Source of the DNA: a virus
Reading direction: 5' to 3' (one strand)
Virus record (IMG/VR): IMGVR_UViG_3300037199_000014
Location: 1-21,464 of that record
Length of the DNA stretch: 21,464 bases
This document shows, one piece after another, positions 5,384 through 12,958 of this stretch. Under the pieces are notes generated by a model. That model had not been told where the DNA came from. It worked only from the letters and a program-made list of their open reading frames with translations, and ran no database searches. Within the stretch, counting starts at the first letter, position 1. Each line of letters begins with the position of its first letter. The position numbers and the translations under genes were made by a program.

Positions 5384-7534
5384 TTGTACTCGCCAGTCGT
5401 CATTGCCAAGACGCTCGACACCTTTGAGGCCCAAAACGGCTGGCGACCGGAATATCACACTCTCGGAGAAGTGGACGAGTGGAAAGCCTACCTCGAATCC
5501 TTGGTTGACATCGAAGAAAATCAGGCCGGCAAGTCGTACTATATCAAAGACGGCTTGCGGCTCACGCAGGCTCGGCAAAAACAAATCCAGAAATTCATTA
5601 TCAACGAGCAGTTCCTCTGTTTCGCAGACTCAGCATATTGGGAGAGCCGCTACGCTTGGATTTGCGACGACAAGAACGAAATCTTTCGCTACAAACCGCG
5701 CAAGTCGCAGCAGATTTTCCACAAAATTTTGGAGCCTTTTGACGAGAATCAGTTTGCTATAGAGATCTTCAGCATCAAAGCTCGCCAAGTGGGTATCACG
5801 ACCGCAACCGCGATGAAGTTTCTACACCGACTTTTGTTCATACCTAACACTCAGGCAGTTATGGCGTCGGTCAGAACGGCCAGTTCGGAACTGATTGGCC
5901 GGATGCTGGACGTTTGTTGCGATCGGCAACCGTTCTGGCTGGGACCATCGAAGTCCAGTACGAAAGCGGCTACTCCGAAGTGGACAAACGGCTCGATTCT
6001 CTCGATTCAGTCGGGCTCGCAGGCAATGGGAATTGCGCAAGGGTGGACGCCCACAGCAATTCACGTGTCCGAAATAGCCGACATTCCTCGCCCTAAAAAA
6101 GTCCTTGAAGAAGGGTTGTTCCCCGCAGCGCACCAGTCGCGCAAATTATTTTTTGTTCTTGAAGGGACAGGGGGAGACTCAACTAGTTGGCAAGCAGAGA
6201 AATGGCGCTACTATAAGGCTAATTACGGCAAGGATGGTGGACGCTTCCTTTGCATGTTTATCACTTGGCCGTGCGCGAGTGATCTGTATCCCCAACCTGA
6301 TTGGTTGCGCCAGCACCCCGTTCCCGAGGCGTGGAGGCCCCTAGAAGAGACGAAGAGGATGCAGCGCAAGGCGGAACTCTACATTCAGTCAACCGACTAC
6401 CTGGCGCGAATCATGGGCTCGAATTGGTCGATGCCCCCCGAGCAGGCATGGTTTTGGGAAACCAAGTACCGCGAGGCTGTCCAGAGCCATACCGTGAAAG
6501 TGTTTCTTTCGCAGTACCCGGTGACCGACGATGAAGCGCTCCAGTCGAAAGACGATCTCGTGTTTTCGGAAGACGTGATTGCCGATGTGGGCAACCGGAG
6601 CGAGAAGCAGTACGAAGCCTATGCCATTACCGGCAAGTCCGTCCTGATCGGCCAGAACGATGAACCTTACGAACCGGACCCGTCAGAAATCGACTACGAG
6701 AAGCCGCGCATCCCAGTCTCTTGGAAGTCGAAGCAGGGGAACATGGTCTTTTGGGAGCTGGTCCCGCTACGGGAATTCAAGGACACCGACGACACGCTCT
6801 GCTTCAATAAAGTTCTGATCTTTAAGCACCCGGAAGAAGGCAGTGATTATTCCATCGGGATCGACACGGCAGACGGTCTCGGCTACCCTGACGAAGACCG
6901 CTCGGTGTGTACAGTTCTTGAGAATCACACGGGGATGCAGCGCGACGAAGAGGCGGCGACGTTTGTCTCGAATCAGGTCAATCCGCCGCAGATGGTGTCG
7001 ATTGCGGCGTGCCTCGCGTCTTACTACGGCCAGTGGTATGACCAGAGAGCGCATACGAAAGACCCTCGCGGCTGCAAGTTCATCATCGAGCAGAGAGCGC
7101 GGTACGGAGACGACTGCCAGAACCAGCTCAAGCTTATGGGATTTTTCTGGCATCACCTGTTCCACACGATTGACGACAAGAAAGTGTCGAGCGAGAAGGC
7201 GCACAAAATGGGATGGTTCTCGAATGCCTGGAGCGTGCCGTTACTCCTCAACGGATTCACGAATGCGCTACAGGGCGGATGGATCAAAATCAGCCATCCC
7301 ATGACCTTGCGGCAGTTGAAGACTTGGGTCAGAAAAACCTCGAACACGGGCAAGACAAAACTCGATCACGAAAGCGGAAAGCATGACGACAACCTGAGAA
7401 CCATCGCGCAGGCTTACTACACGTTCCACGAAAAAGACATCGCGGCCGAACGTCATCAGGGGAAATACGAAAGCGCCCAAGAAAAGCAACCGCCACTGAA
7501 CATGGACTGGTGCGAGAATACGATTACGGTGTAA
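5384..7534 (+). CDS. terL: Terminase large subunit (ATPase and nuclease)
   Basis: A 716-residue packaging motor. It starts at a TTG one base after the previous stop, with a strong ribosome site (GGAGGGAGA, 5371-5375 region). The ATPase domain shows a Walker A-like KARQVGITT at residues 132-140, in the variant form usual for terminases, and a Walker B-like IHVSE at 226-230 with the catalytic Glu. The C-terminal RNase H-fold nuclease shows the acidic residues in order: YSIGIDTADG (Asp 494), FIIEQ (Glu 569) and KHDDN (Asp 668, Asp 669). All key residues are present, so the enzyme should work. At 716 residues it is longer than the common 450-600, with the extra length mainly N-terminal and in the linker (about 400-480). 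It docks on the portal and pumps DNA into the prohead. Confidence 0.93.
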   Translation: MYSPVVIAKTLDTFEAQNGWRPEYHTLGEVDEWKAYLESLVDIEENQAGKSYYIKDGLRLTQARQKQIQKFIINEQFLCFADSAYWESRYAWICDDKNEIFRYKPRKSQQIFHKILEPFDENQFAIEIFSIKARQVGITTATAMKFLHRLLFIPNTQAVMASVRTASSELIGRMLDVCCDRQPFWLGPSKSSTKAATPKWTNGSILSIQSGSQAMGIAQGWTPTAIHVSEIADIPRPKKVLEEGLFPAAHQSRKLFFVLEGTGGDSTSWQAEKWRYYKANYGKDGGRFLCMFITWPCASDLYPQPDWLRQHPVPEAWRPLEETKRMQRKAELYIQSTDYLARIMGSNWSMPPEQAWFWETKYREAVQSHTVKVFLSQYPVTDDEALQSKDDLVFSEDVIADVGNRSEKQYEAYAITGKSVLIGQNDEPYEPDPSEIDYEKPRIPVSWKSKQGNMVFWELVPLREFKDTDDTLCFNKVLIFKHPEEGSDYSIGIDTADGLGYPDEDRSVCTVLENHTGMQRDEEAATFVSNQVNPPQMVSIAACLASYYGQWYDQRAHTKDPRGCKFIIEQRARYGDDCQNQLKLMGFFWHHLFHTIDDKKVSSEKAHKMGWFSNAWSVPLLLNGFTNALQGGWIKISHPMTLRQLKTWVRKTSNTGKTKLDHESGKHDDNLRTIAQAYYTFHEKDIAAERHQGKYESAQEKQPPLNMDWCENTITV

Positions 7535-7544
7535 AGGTGAAAAA

Positions 7545-7712
7545 ATGAACACAGAAACAGTCACAATCACTCAAGCGCAACTAGATCGCAGTATCAAGGT
7601 AGACCGGGAAACACTCGAAGTGACATGCGCCGCTTGCAACCAGAAGACTTCGGACGGATCGTGCTGCGATAGTGCCCGGAAGTTATTTGAGTTTTGGAAG
7701 AAATCGAAATGA
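7545..7712 (+). CDS. Small Cys-rich protein, possible zinc-binding
   Basis: A 55-residue ORF starts at an ATG after AAAGGTGAAAAA, ten bases past the terminase stop. The second half has four Cys in the order CAAC, then nine residues later CC (VTCAACNQKTSDGSCCD), which could hold a zinc ion. The N-terminus is polar. The stop overlaps the next ATG as ATGA, so it is part of the operon. Small zinc-ribbon-like proteins are common in phage packaging regions but have varied roles, and no function can be given. Confidence 0.55.
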   Translation: MNTETVTITQAQLDRSIKVDRETLEVTCAACNQKTSDGSCCDSARKLFEFWKKSK

Positions 7713-8197
7713 GCGACATCTGGCTCCCGCCTTCCGAGCGCACGCCCGTAAAGATTCAGCAGAAGCAGCGAGTCTGCGTTCTGATTCACAACACAACCAA
7801 GCGCATTCTCTGCTTTGCGATGGATGACTGGTTTGCCGATCAGTTTGCAGCAAAGGGCTATGTCAAGGTTCCGATCATGCACGCCCATGAGTACGACATG
7901 TACGCGCAGCGCATTCGAGACCAGGCCAAAGAGGAAAACGAAGCCGAAGACTACGCCCATCTCGAAAGAGAGAACGCAGTCAGAAAGAGGCTCAGGGCGC
8001 AGTTGGAAGATGTGGTGCGGTCCTCGACAAAGCCTGTTGCGGATCGCAAGGCGGCGTCGGACGCGCTGCACTGCATGGAGATCATGGAGAAACGTCGCAG
8101 GCGTTACCGTGACGAGAGCTTTTTCGCGCAGGAAGCCTATGACGAGAAAAAGAACGCGGGCGAAGAAATTGTGAACAAGATCATGGTGCCAAAATAG
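7709..8197 (+). CDS. Hypothetical protein with long helical charged region
   Basis: The ATG at 7709 overlaps the previous TGA and has GGAAG upstream; an in-frame TTG at 7694 is less likely. The 162-residue product has an N-terminal folded part (residues 1-60; KQRVCVLIHNTTKRILCFAM and DDWFADQFAAKGYVKVPI), then a long charged helix-rich part (residues about 65-150; RDQAKEENEAEDYAHLERE and MEIMEKRRRRYRDE). No known motif stands out. Its place between the terminase and the glycosyltransferases suggests a packaging-associated or structural accessory. I do not recognise the family. Confidence 0.6.
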   Translation: MSDIWLPPSERTPVKIQQKQRVCVLIHNTTKRILCFAMDDWFADQFAAKGYVKVPIMHAHEYDMYAQRIRDQAKEENEAEDYAHLERENAVRKRLRAQLEDVVRSSTKPVADRKAASDALHCMEIMEKRRRRYRDESFFAQEAYDEKKNAGEEIVNKIMVPK

Positions 8198-8216
8198 TTA
8201 ACTCCCCAGGAGACGA

Positions 8217-8258
8217 ATGAAGCCCTATTACGAGCACGCGGAGCCGGTATCTAAATGA
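8217..8258 (+). CDS. Thirteen-residue mini-ORF with good ribosome site
   Basis: AGGAG at 8208-8212 precedes an ATG encoding MKPYYEHAEPVSK, and its TGA overlaps the ATG of the next gene (ATGA at 8255). It may be a leader peptide that couples translation to the next gene. The opening MKPYYEHA resembles the first residues of many phage adenine methyltransferases (from memory, not searched), so it may instead be the remaining 5' tip of a deleted methyltransferase gene. The rest of that family is not present in any frame nearby. Confidence 0.35.
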   Translation: MKPYYEHAEPVSK

Positions 8259-8455
8259 TTACGATAACGATAAGACAGGAAGAACTGTGCGGAACTTGGC
8301 ACGCAGATTTTAGCGATGAAGAGCACACGCAACATTTCAGTGGGCACGCTTGGCAGCTCTCAGACTGGCTAAGCGAGTTTAACTGTCCTCGTCCTCTGCT
8401 ACGCAAGTACGCTGGCGAGATTTCTGCACAAGTTAAGTATATAAGTCCCAAATGA
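8255..8455 (+). CDS. Small hypothetical protein, 66 residues
   Basis: Starts at the ATG of an ATGA overlap with the mini-ORF and ends in an ATGA overlap with the glycosyltransferase gene, so it is translationally embedded in the operon. The sequence is compact with alternating strand-like (MITITIRQEELCGTWHADF) and helical (WQLSDWLSEFN) parts, aromatic residues and three His. No family is recognised. Its last codons are made from the second copy of the 15-base repeat (VKYISPK). Confidence 0.5.
   Translation: MITITIRQEELCGTWHADFSDEEHTQHFSGHAWQLSDWLSEFNCPRPLLRKYAGEISAQVKYISPK
8435..8449 (+). repeat. 15-base repeat, copy 2
   Basis: An exact second copy of AAGTATATAAGTCCC, ending two bases before the ATG of the first glycosyltransferase gene (8452). 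Here there is no matching GGGACT upstream and no T-run, so it is not a terminator. It could be a protein-binding site, a phage promoter element or a recombination scar. Confidence 0.7.
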
Positions 8456-9636
8456 AACCTATCCCGCTGCTCATCTTCTCCGATGCAGTCTCGTCACCAA
8501 CTGGTTTGGCGCGGATCACGCGCGACCTCGCCAGCCGCATCCACGCGAACCTCGCAGACGTTTTCAGGGTTGCCACAATCGGATACGGAGGATCGGGCTC
8601 CAGTAAGTTCCCGTGGACGCAGTATTCGTGGACGCGAAACGAAGAGTGGATCGTCCACGATCTGCCAGAAATTTGGGAAGACTTTGCCGGCGGCGAGCGC
8701 GGCATATTTTTAAGCATCTATGATCTCCATCGGATGTTCTGGTTTGCGCGGCCGGAAACCTGCTCGGATCAGAGAGTGCGTCGGTTCCTTGAAAAACTTC
8801 CGTTTCGCAAATGGGGATACTTCCCAATCGACGCGACCGGGCCGAATAACAAGCTGTCGCTGATGCTTGGAGAATGTCTCAAGGGATATGACCGGATCTT
8901 GTGTTACTCGGAATGGGCGCGAAAGATCGTGGAGAATACGGTTGGTCAAGAGCAGAGCGACAAGCGTGACTTGGATCAACTTCCCCACGGCATTGATACC
9001 TCCGTGTTCTATCCGCGTCCTCGCGCACGCCAGCGTCAGATGTTCGGACAGATGGCCGTGGGCAAGGAAGTGGCAATTCAGGATGACGAATTACTGGTCG
9101 GCATCGTTGCCACGAATCAGGCGCGAAAGGACTACGGATTGGGCATTGCGACCTGCGCGGAACTGGCAAAGACGCGCAAGGTCCGCATCTGGATTCACAC
9201 AGACGTACTCGATCGGCACTGGTCGATTCCGTACCTGCTCGCAGACTTCGGACTGAATCGCGGGAACCTGATCTCGCTCGGATACTTGAGCGACGACACG
9301 ATGGCGAAACTCTACTCGGCGTGCGACGTGTCTCTCGGGATCGGGCTCGCTGAGGGATTTGGTTTCCCTCTGTTCGAATCCCTAGCCTGCGGATGTCCGG
9401 TTGTCCATTGCGACGACGGAGGAGCAGCGGAACATTTGCCAAGGGAAATGAAAGTGCCCGCTGAGATATATAGGATTGAAGGCGTGTATGGCTGTCATCG
9501 CGGAGTCCATGCGCCGTCTGAATGGGCTAAGGCCGTTCTAGCACTGGAACCCGGTCTACGTTACACAGTACCGAAGCATCTTGATTGGAACAATCTCTGG
9601 CCCCAATGGGAAGCATGGTTGCGAAAGGGAATTTAA
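8452..9636 (+). CDS. GT4-like (GT-B fold) glycosyltransferase
   Basis: A 394-residue protein starting at an ATGA overlap. The N-terminal domain begins with a strand and Gly loop (FSDAVSSPTGLARITRDLA), as in GT-B enzymes. LPHGID at 177-182 marks the interdomain region seen in GT4 enzymes. The C-terminal domain has the E-x7-E motif in EGFGFPLFE (Glu 301 and Glu 309), followed by SLACGCPVV, the usual nucleotide-sugar binding region of GT4 retaining enzymes. The length is normal for a complete enzyme. It would transfer a sugar from a nucleotide-sugar donor, with unknown acceptor: phage DNA base, virion protein or host polysaccharide. It is coupled (TAATG) to a second glycosyltransferase and lies between terminase and portal genes, which favours a virion-related target. 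There is no membrane segment, so it should be cytosolic. Confidence 0.88.
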   Translation: MKPIPLLIFSDAVSSPTGLARITRDLASRIHANLADVFRVATIGYGGSGSSKFPWTQYSWTRNEEWIVHDLPEIWEDFAGGERGIFLSIYDLHRMFWFARPETCSDQRVRRFLEKLPFRKWGYFPIDATGPNNKLSLMLGECLKGYDRILCYSEWARKIVENTVGQEQSDKRDLDQLPHGIDTSVFYPRPRARQRQMFGQMAVGKEVAIQDDELLVGIVATNQARKDYGLGIATCAELAKTRKVRIWIHTDVLDRHWSIPYLLADFGLNRGNLISLGYLSDDTMAKLYSACDVSLGIGLAEGFGFPLFESLACGCPVVHCDDGGAAEHLPREMKVPAEIYRIEGVYGCHRGVHAPSEWAKAVLALEPGLRYTVPKHLDWNNLWPQWEAWLRKGI

Positions 9637-10415
9637 TGAAAGATCGTCATGCCGTCTTGATGGTAATTTTCAATACGACGCCAGCGCAATTTGCGATGAC
9701 CCAGCGAGCCATCGCCTCTGTGCTTGCCCAAGACATAGGAGAGATTACCCTATGGATAGCCAACAACGGCAGCACGGATGCGTTCACTGAGCCCTATCTT
9801 GACAGCCTGCGGAGCGGGAATATCTACGTCCACAGTTACCCTGAGAACAGGTCTCCCATAGCCATTGGCAACGAGATGTCGCTGATGCTGTTTGCCTTGG
9901 GCTACGACAAAGTTCTCGGCGTCCCCAACGATGCCATTCTGCCGCCGAATGCGTACCGCCTGATGAACGAGTGGCCGCGCGGATTTATTTGCGCCTCCCA
10001 GAGCGACCGGCAAGACGTTCCTGTGAAAGAAAATGCGTCGGCAGTCAGCGAGGCTACTCCGATGGCGGTCATGCTTGTGCGAAAGTGGGCCTATGACGCC
10101 ATCGTTACCAAAGACGGTTATTTCTTTGACACGGGATATTTCCACTATGCTTCCGACTGCGACCTCGCGCTGCGTATGGCCGCGTGTGGGATTCACGGAG
10201 TCCAGTTGGACGTTGAGTATTACCACTTCGGTTCTGCGAGTTGGCGGCTGGCAACGCCGGGAGTATCGCGGCAAATAACCGAGCAAGCCGACATCGACCG
10301 AGCCTATTTCGAGGCCAAGTGGGGGTTCCGCGTAGACGATGCCCGCTATGGTCAATGCTGTGGCGACATCAATTTCCGTGCAATTCCAAAATCTGTCGTG
10401 TTAACATCCGCTTGA
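9636..10415 (+). CDS. GT2-like (GT-A fold) glycosyltransferase
   Basis: I start this at ATG 9636, which overlaps the stop of the first enzyme (TAATG); in-frame sequence further upstream is inside that gene. The 259-residue product has a GT-A fold pattern: first strand (AVLMVIFNT), NNGSTD at 43-48 that binds the nucleotide, PNDA at 97-100 in the place of the metal-binding DxD, and SDCDLALRM at 173-181 matching the region that holds the catalytic acid. The DxD is reduced to Asn-Asp, which some GT2 members also show. No membrane helices, so cytosolic. Being coupled to a GT4-like enzyme suggests that the two act in sequence to build a disaccharide or longer glycan on one acceptor. Acceptor unknown. 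Confidence 0.85.
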   Translation: MKDRHAVLMVIFNTTPAQFAMTQRAIASVLAQDIGEITLWIANNGSTDAFTEPYLDSLRSGNIYVHSYPENRSPIAIGNEMSLMLFALGYDKVLGVPNDAILPPNAYRLMNEWPRGFICASQSDRQDVPVKENASAVSEATPMAVMLVRKWAYDAIVTKDGYFFDTGYFHYASDCDLALRMAACGIHGVQLDVEYYHFGSASWRLATPGVSRQITEQADIDRAYFEAKWGFRVDDARYGQCCGDINFRAIPKSVVLTSA

Positions 10416-10416
10416 G

Positions 10417-12459
10417 ATGCCCGAGCAAAAACTACTCGACTGGCAAGTCCCAAATTTCGAGGCTGATGCAACTCGCCGGCAAGATTGGGTAATCGAGCAG
10501 GTCCAAGAAGGTGAGAACTGGCTGGAAAGCCAGGACGTAAATTCAAGCGAAGCCAATCTCAGCCTTTTGAGCGCCCGCGGTACAGAAAAACTCAAGTCCA
10601 ACAGTCTAAAATCAGACATTCGCAAGTTCGTGGAGACGATCTCCGATATTCGGGAGATTGCGACTTTCGGCAGTGGGGCCGACGAGTTTAAGAGCATCGT
10701 TGAGATGTTCAACAAGGTCGTGAAAGTCGTCTACCAGAAGTCCCACTTTCCACGCCAATCCCGCCAAGCACTCCAGTATTCAGTTGCTCTCAAGCGCGGC
10801 TACCTGTGGCCGCGATACATTCGGAATGAGTTTGGGTGGGGGACTGGCGACATCCAATTCGACGCGCTTGGACCCCGAGAGGTATTGCCGAGTCAGGTTC
10901 CCCGGTCCAACGACATCCAGGGGGCATACGCCGTTACCATCGTTGAGTGCATGGGCGTGGCTGAGGCCCATGCTCGCTTTCCAAATAATCAAGACGAACT
11001 GATTCCCATTTCCAGATTCAAGTACACGTCCCCGAATCAGGTGCGCCGGCACGAATACTGGGACCGGCGTTACGGGAACGAAAAGCAGGATTGGGAGCAG
11101 CGCTACTGCGAGATCAGGCATACGTTTGTTCGAGACCTCCGCATCAATCGCACTGGAAACATGCTGCCAATGGGCGACTGGGGCGATCGTGACGGCGTGA
11201 ATTCCCCCTTGACGAGCTGGTCTTACGAAGTACCTTCGGTCGGATCGCTGATCTCGTGGACTAATCCCGAAAACGGAATTGCCGCATCGCGCAAGGCCAC
11301 AGTGGAAGACTGCCGGATATATCCCAACCTCCGGCAGATCATCACAAATCCCGGCATGAACAGGCCGCTTTACGACGGGCCAGCGTTTGACCTGCATGGG
11401 CAGATGCCGCCAGTGCAGTACGACGTTGACGACTGGCCGTGGATGGCGATTGGTTTCTCTTTGCTGGACGATGTAGCGAGTGTCGAGAAAGGCAGCCGTG
11501 CGTTTCTCGACCTGATGTATCGCGTTCTTCGCGCGAAAATGAATCCGCTCAAAGGCTACGATCTGAATGCTGGTGTGCCACGCGAAGCTTTGAAAAAACT
11601 CGACTGGCTAGATGACAACGGGGACACGATTGGCACGGATGGAGATCCGAGAAAGGCGCTGCAATCTCTCCTGCCGGATAGCGTGAACGTCAACAAGGAA
11701 GACTTCACGATGTACGAACTTCTGGACAAGTTGCGCCAGAAGACGCTCGGACTGAACGATCTCGGGAGCCTTGCACAACTGAAATTTAATCTATCGAGCG
11801 AGACAGCGGATAAATTACTTGAGACCATCGGGCCGATTGCGAAGGGGATTGCCGGGAATCTCGAAGTAGCGCATGCCAAGATCGCGCAGATGTTGAAGTA
11901 CATGATCTTGCAGTATTTCAGCACGCGCAAACTTATGTCTTATGTCGGCCCGGACGGCATATCGACGGCAGTTTTCGATCTTGATCCAAATTCCATCGTG
12001 CCATCGCATTTGCCGTGGGAAAAAGATAAAACCAAAACAAGTGAAATATCGCGGCTGGAGCGGGCGAAGTGGTTTGCTGAGAATCTCGATGTGATCTCTG
12101 TTCCAAGTTTTCTGTTGAATGTTACGCAGATGCAGGAGCAGATGAAGTGGCTCAATTTCCTGCAACGCGGGATGCCGGTATCGTTCTCGACGGCGATGAA
12201 GAAACTTGGAGTTGAGAACTGGGGCGAGACGCCTGGTGCAACAGAGTTTGAGAAGTACAAACATGAGCAGTTCGAGCTTCTGGAGATGAAGGCCAAAGCC
12301 GCGCAGATCGCGCAGGTAGAGGGGTTGGGCGGCGGTGACGACAAGAAAGGCCAAGGCAAGGGAGGCGGCAGGCCGCCGAGTGGCAAGAAACCGCCCAAGC
12401 TCGAACAGCGTGGCAACACGACGGGGAACCCGCGAACAGTGGTAAGCCAGAGCCAGTGA
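10417..12459 (+). CDS. Portal protein
   Basis: A 680-residue protein starting at an ATG two bases after the previous stop. It is called portal from position (after the terminase, before scaffold and capsid), size and features: an N-terminal helical region, a mixed central part with many Trp, Tyr and Arg residues (residues about 110-310), a long helical stem-like stretch (about 420-520; ELLDKLRQKTLGLNDLG and IAQMLKYMILQYFS), and a flexible Gly/Lys/Pro-rich C-terminus (GGGDDKKGQGKGGGRPPSG). Large portals of 650-750 residues occur in several podovirus groups. It would form the dodecameric ring at one vertex, bind the large terminase during packaging and then the connector. The family call is confident by context; I cannot name the closest relative. 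Confidence 0.8.
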   Translation: MPEQKLLDWQVPNFEADATRRQDWVIEQVQEGENWLESQDVNSSEANLSLLSARGTEKLKSNSLKSDIRKFVETISDIREIATFGSGADEFKSIVEMFNKVVKVVYQKSHFPRQSRQALQYSVALKRGYLWPRYIRNEFGWGTGDIQFDALGPREVLPSQVPRSNDIQGAYAVTIVECMGVAEAHARFPNNQDELIPISRFKYTSPNQVRRHEYWDRRYGNEKQDWEQRYCEIRHTFVRDLRINRTGNMLPMGDWGDRDGVNSPLTSWSYEVPSVGSLISWTNPENGIAASRKATVEDCRIYPNLRQIITNPGMNRPLYDGPAFDLHGQMPPVQYDVDDWPWMAIGFSLLDDVASVEKGSRAFLDLMYRVLRAKMNPLKGYDLNAGVPREALKKLDWLDDNGDTIGTDGDPRKALQSLLPDSVNVNKEDFTMYELLDKLRQKTLGLNDLGSLAQLKFNLSSETADKLLETIGPIAKGIAGNLEVAHAKIAQMLKYMILQYFSTRKLMSYVGPDGISTAVFDLDPNSIVPSHLPWEKDKTKTSEISRLERAKWFAENLDVISVPSFLLNVTQMQEQMKWLNFLQRGMPVSFSTAMKKLGVENWGETPGATEFEKYKHEQFELLEMKAKAAQIAQVEGLGGGDDKKGQGKGGGRPPSGKKPPKLEQRGNTTGNPRTVVSQSQ

Positions 12460-12465
12460 GGTAAA

Positions 12466-12708
12466 ATGGAAGCGCCAACCGTGAAAAAAGTCAAAGTATT
12501 TGCGACAGTTGAATCGGTGCTTGAAGCGAAAGCGAGCCCACAGGAATTGAATGACTATCTGCGGGCAAACAGGTTCACTGGGAGCGTGGATTACACGTAT
12601 GACGCGATCTACTGCGAGGGCGGATTGCGCCGGTTGGTGACAAAAGAACACATCCCAATCACGATGGCGGAACTCGACCGAATCCTCGCTGCGAGAAATA
12701 ATCCTTGA
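12466..12708 (+). CDS. Small hypothetical protein after portal
   Basis: An 80-residue protein with an ATG six bases after the portal stop and GAGG just upstream. It starts with a basic patch (TVKKVKVFATVES), then a helix (VLEAKASPQELNDYLRANRF), a strand-rich centre (TGSVDYTYDAIYCEGG) and a C-terminal helix (MAELDRILAARN). It looks like a compact folded domain. No family recognised. The candidate promoter for the next genes begins at its last codons, so it ends the portal transcription unit or reads through into the next. Confidence 0.6.
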   Translation: MEAPTVKKVKVFATVESVLEAKASPQELNDYLRANRFTGSVDYTYDAIYCEGGLRRLVTKEHIPITMAELDRILAARNNP

Positions 12709-12734
12709 CAATCGTTTCTCGTTAGGGTTAGAAG
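12705..12734 (+). promoter_or_regulatory. Candidate sigma70-type promoter for basic/scaffold/capsid genes
   Basis: A perfect TTGACA at 12705-12710, overlapping the stop of the upstream gene, is followed after 18 bases by TAGAAG at 12729-12734 (4 of 6 -10 matches). It lies in the largest gap of the window (124 bases), just before the structural genes that need the highest expression. A related pair is at 1991. Confidence 0.5.
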
Positions 12735-12778
12735 TGGAACTGTAGAGCCTGCTATCACCCCGTTCTCGGGCCTCCGAC

Positions 12779-12809
12779 AGCGCCTCGACGCAAAGCGTCT
12801 TGAGGCGCT
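12779..12809 (+). promoter_or_regulatory. Strong leader hairpin before the basic-protein genes
   Basis: AGCGCCTC-GACGC pairs with GCGTC-(TT)-GAGGCGCT around an AAA loop: 13 base pairs with one 2-base bulge. It lies between the candidate promoter and the ribosome site (AGGAGG at 12820-12825). The bases after it (TCGCATTTCT) are not a good T-run, so it is more likely a 5' leader structure (mRNA stabiliser, processing site or weak attenuator) than a full terminator. Confidence 0.6.
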
Positions 12810-12832
12810 TCGCATTTCTCAGGAGGATTCAC

Positions 12833-12949
12833 ATGGCAAAGAAAGGTCACAAAGGTCTGGTCATCAAGGGCGGGGCCCACATGGGCAAGAAAGGCAAGAA
12901 GCACGTTCGCAAGAGCGGCGGGCGCAAGGGTCGCGGCAAGAAACGGTAG
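12833..12949 (+). CDS. Tiny highly basic protein 1, histone-tail-like
   Basis: A 38-residue ORF with a perfect AGGAGG ribosome site eight bases before its ATG. About half of the residues are Lys, Arg or His, with Gly filling most of the rest: MAKKGHKGLVIKGG, then HMGKKGKKHVRKSGGRKG and a basic end. There are no acidic residues. It must bind nucleic acid or an acidic partner. In composition it resembles histone H1 tails, the small DNA-condensing core proteins of some viruses, and some ribosomal extensions. The strong ribosome site behind a candidate promoter suggests high expression together with scaffold and capsid. Likely a virion DNA-binding or assembly protein; this is inference. Confidence 0.65.
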   Translation: MAKKGHKGLVIKGGAHMGKKGKKHVRKSGGRKGRGKKR

Positions 12950-12958
12950 GAGCCGCCA

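Noticed and set aside
11815-12711. Minus-strand ORF of 298 residues opposite the portal gene
   Set aside because: Long but rich in His, Arg and Phe as expected for an antisense shadow; the plus-strand portal is far more convincing.
12779-12809. Calling the leader hairpin a full Rho-independent terminator
   Set aside because: No T-run follows the stem, and it lies directly before a strong ribosome site within a transcribed leader.
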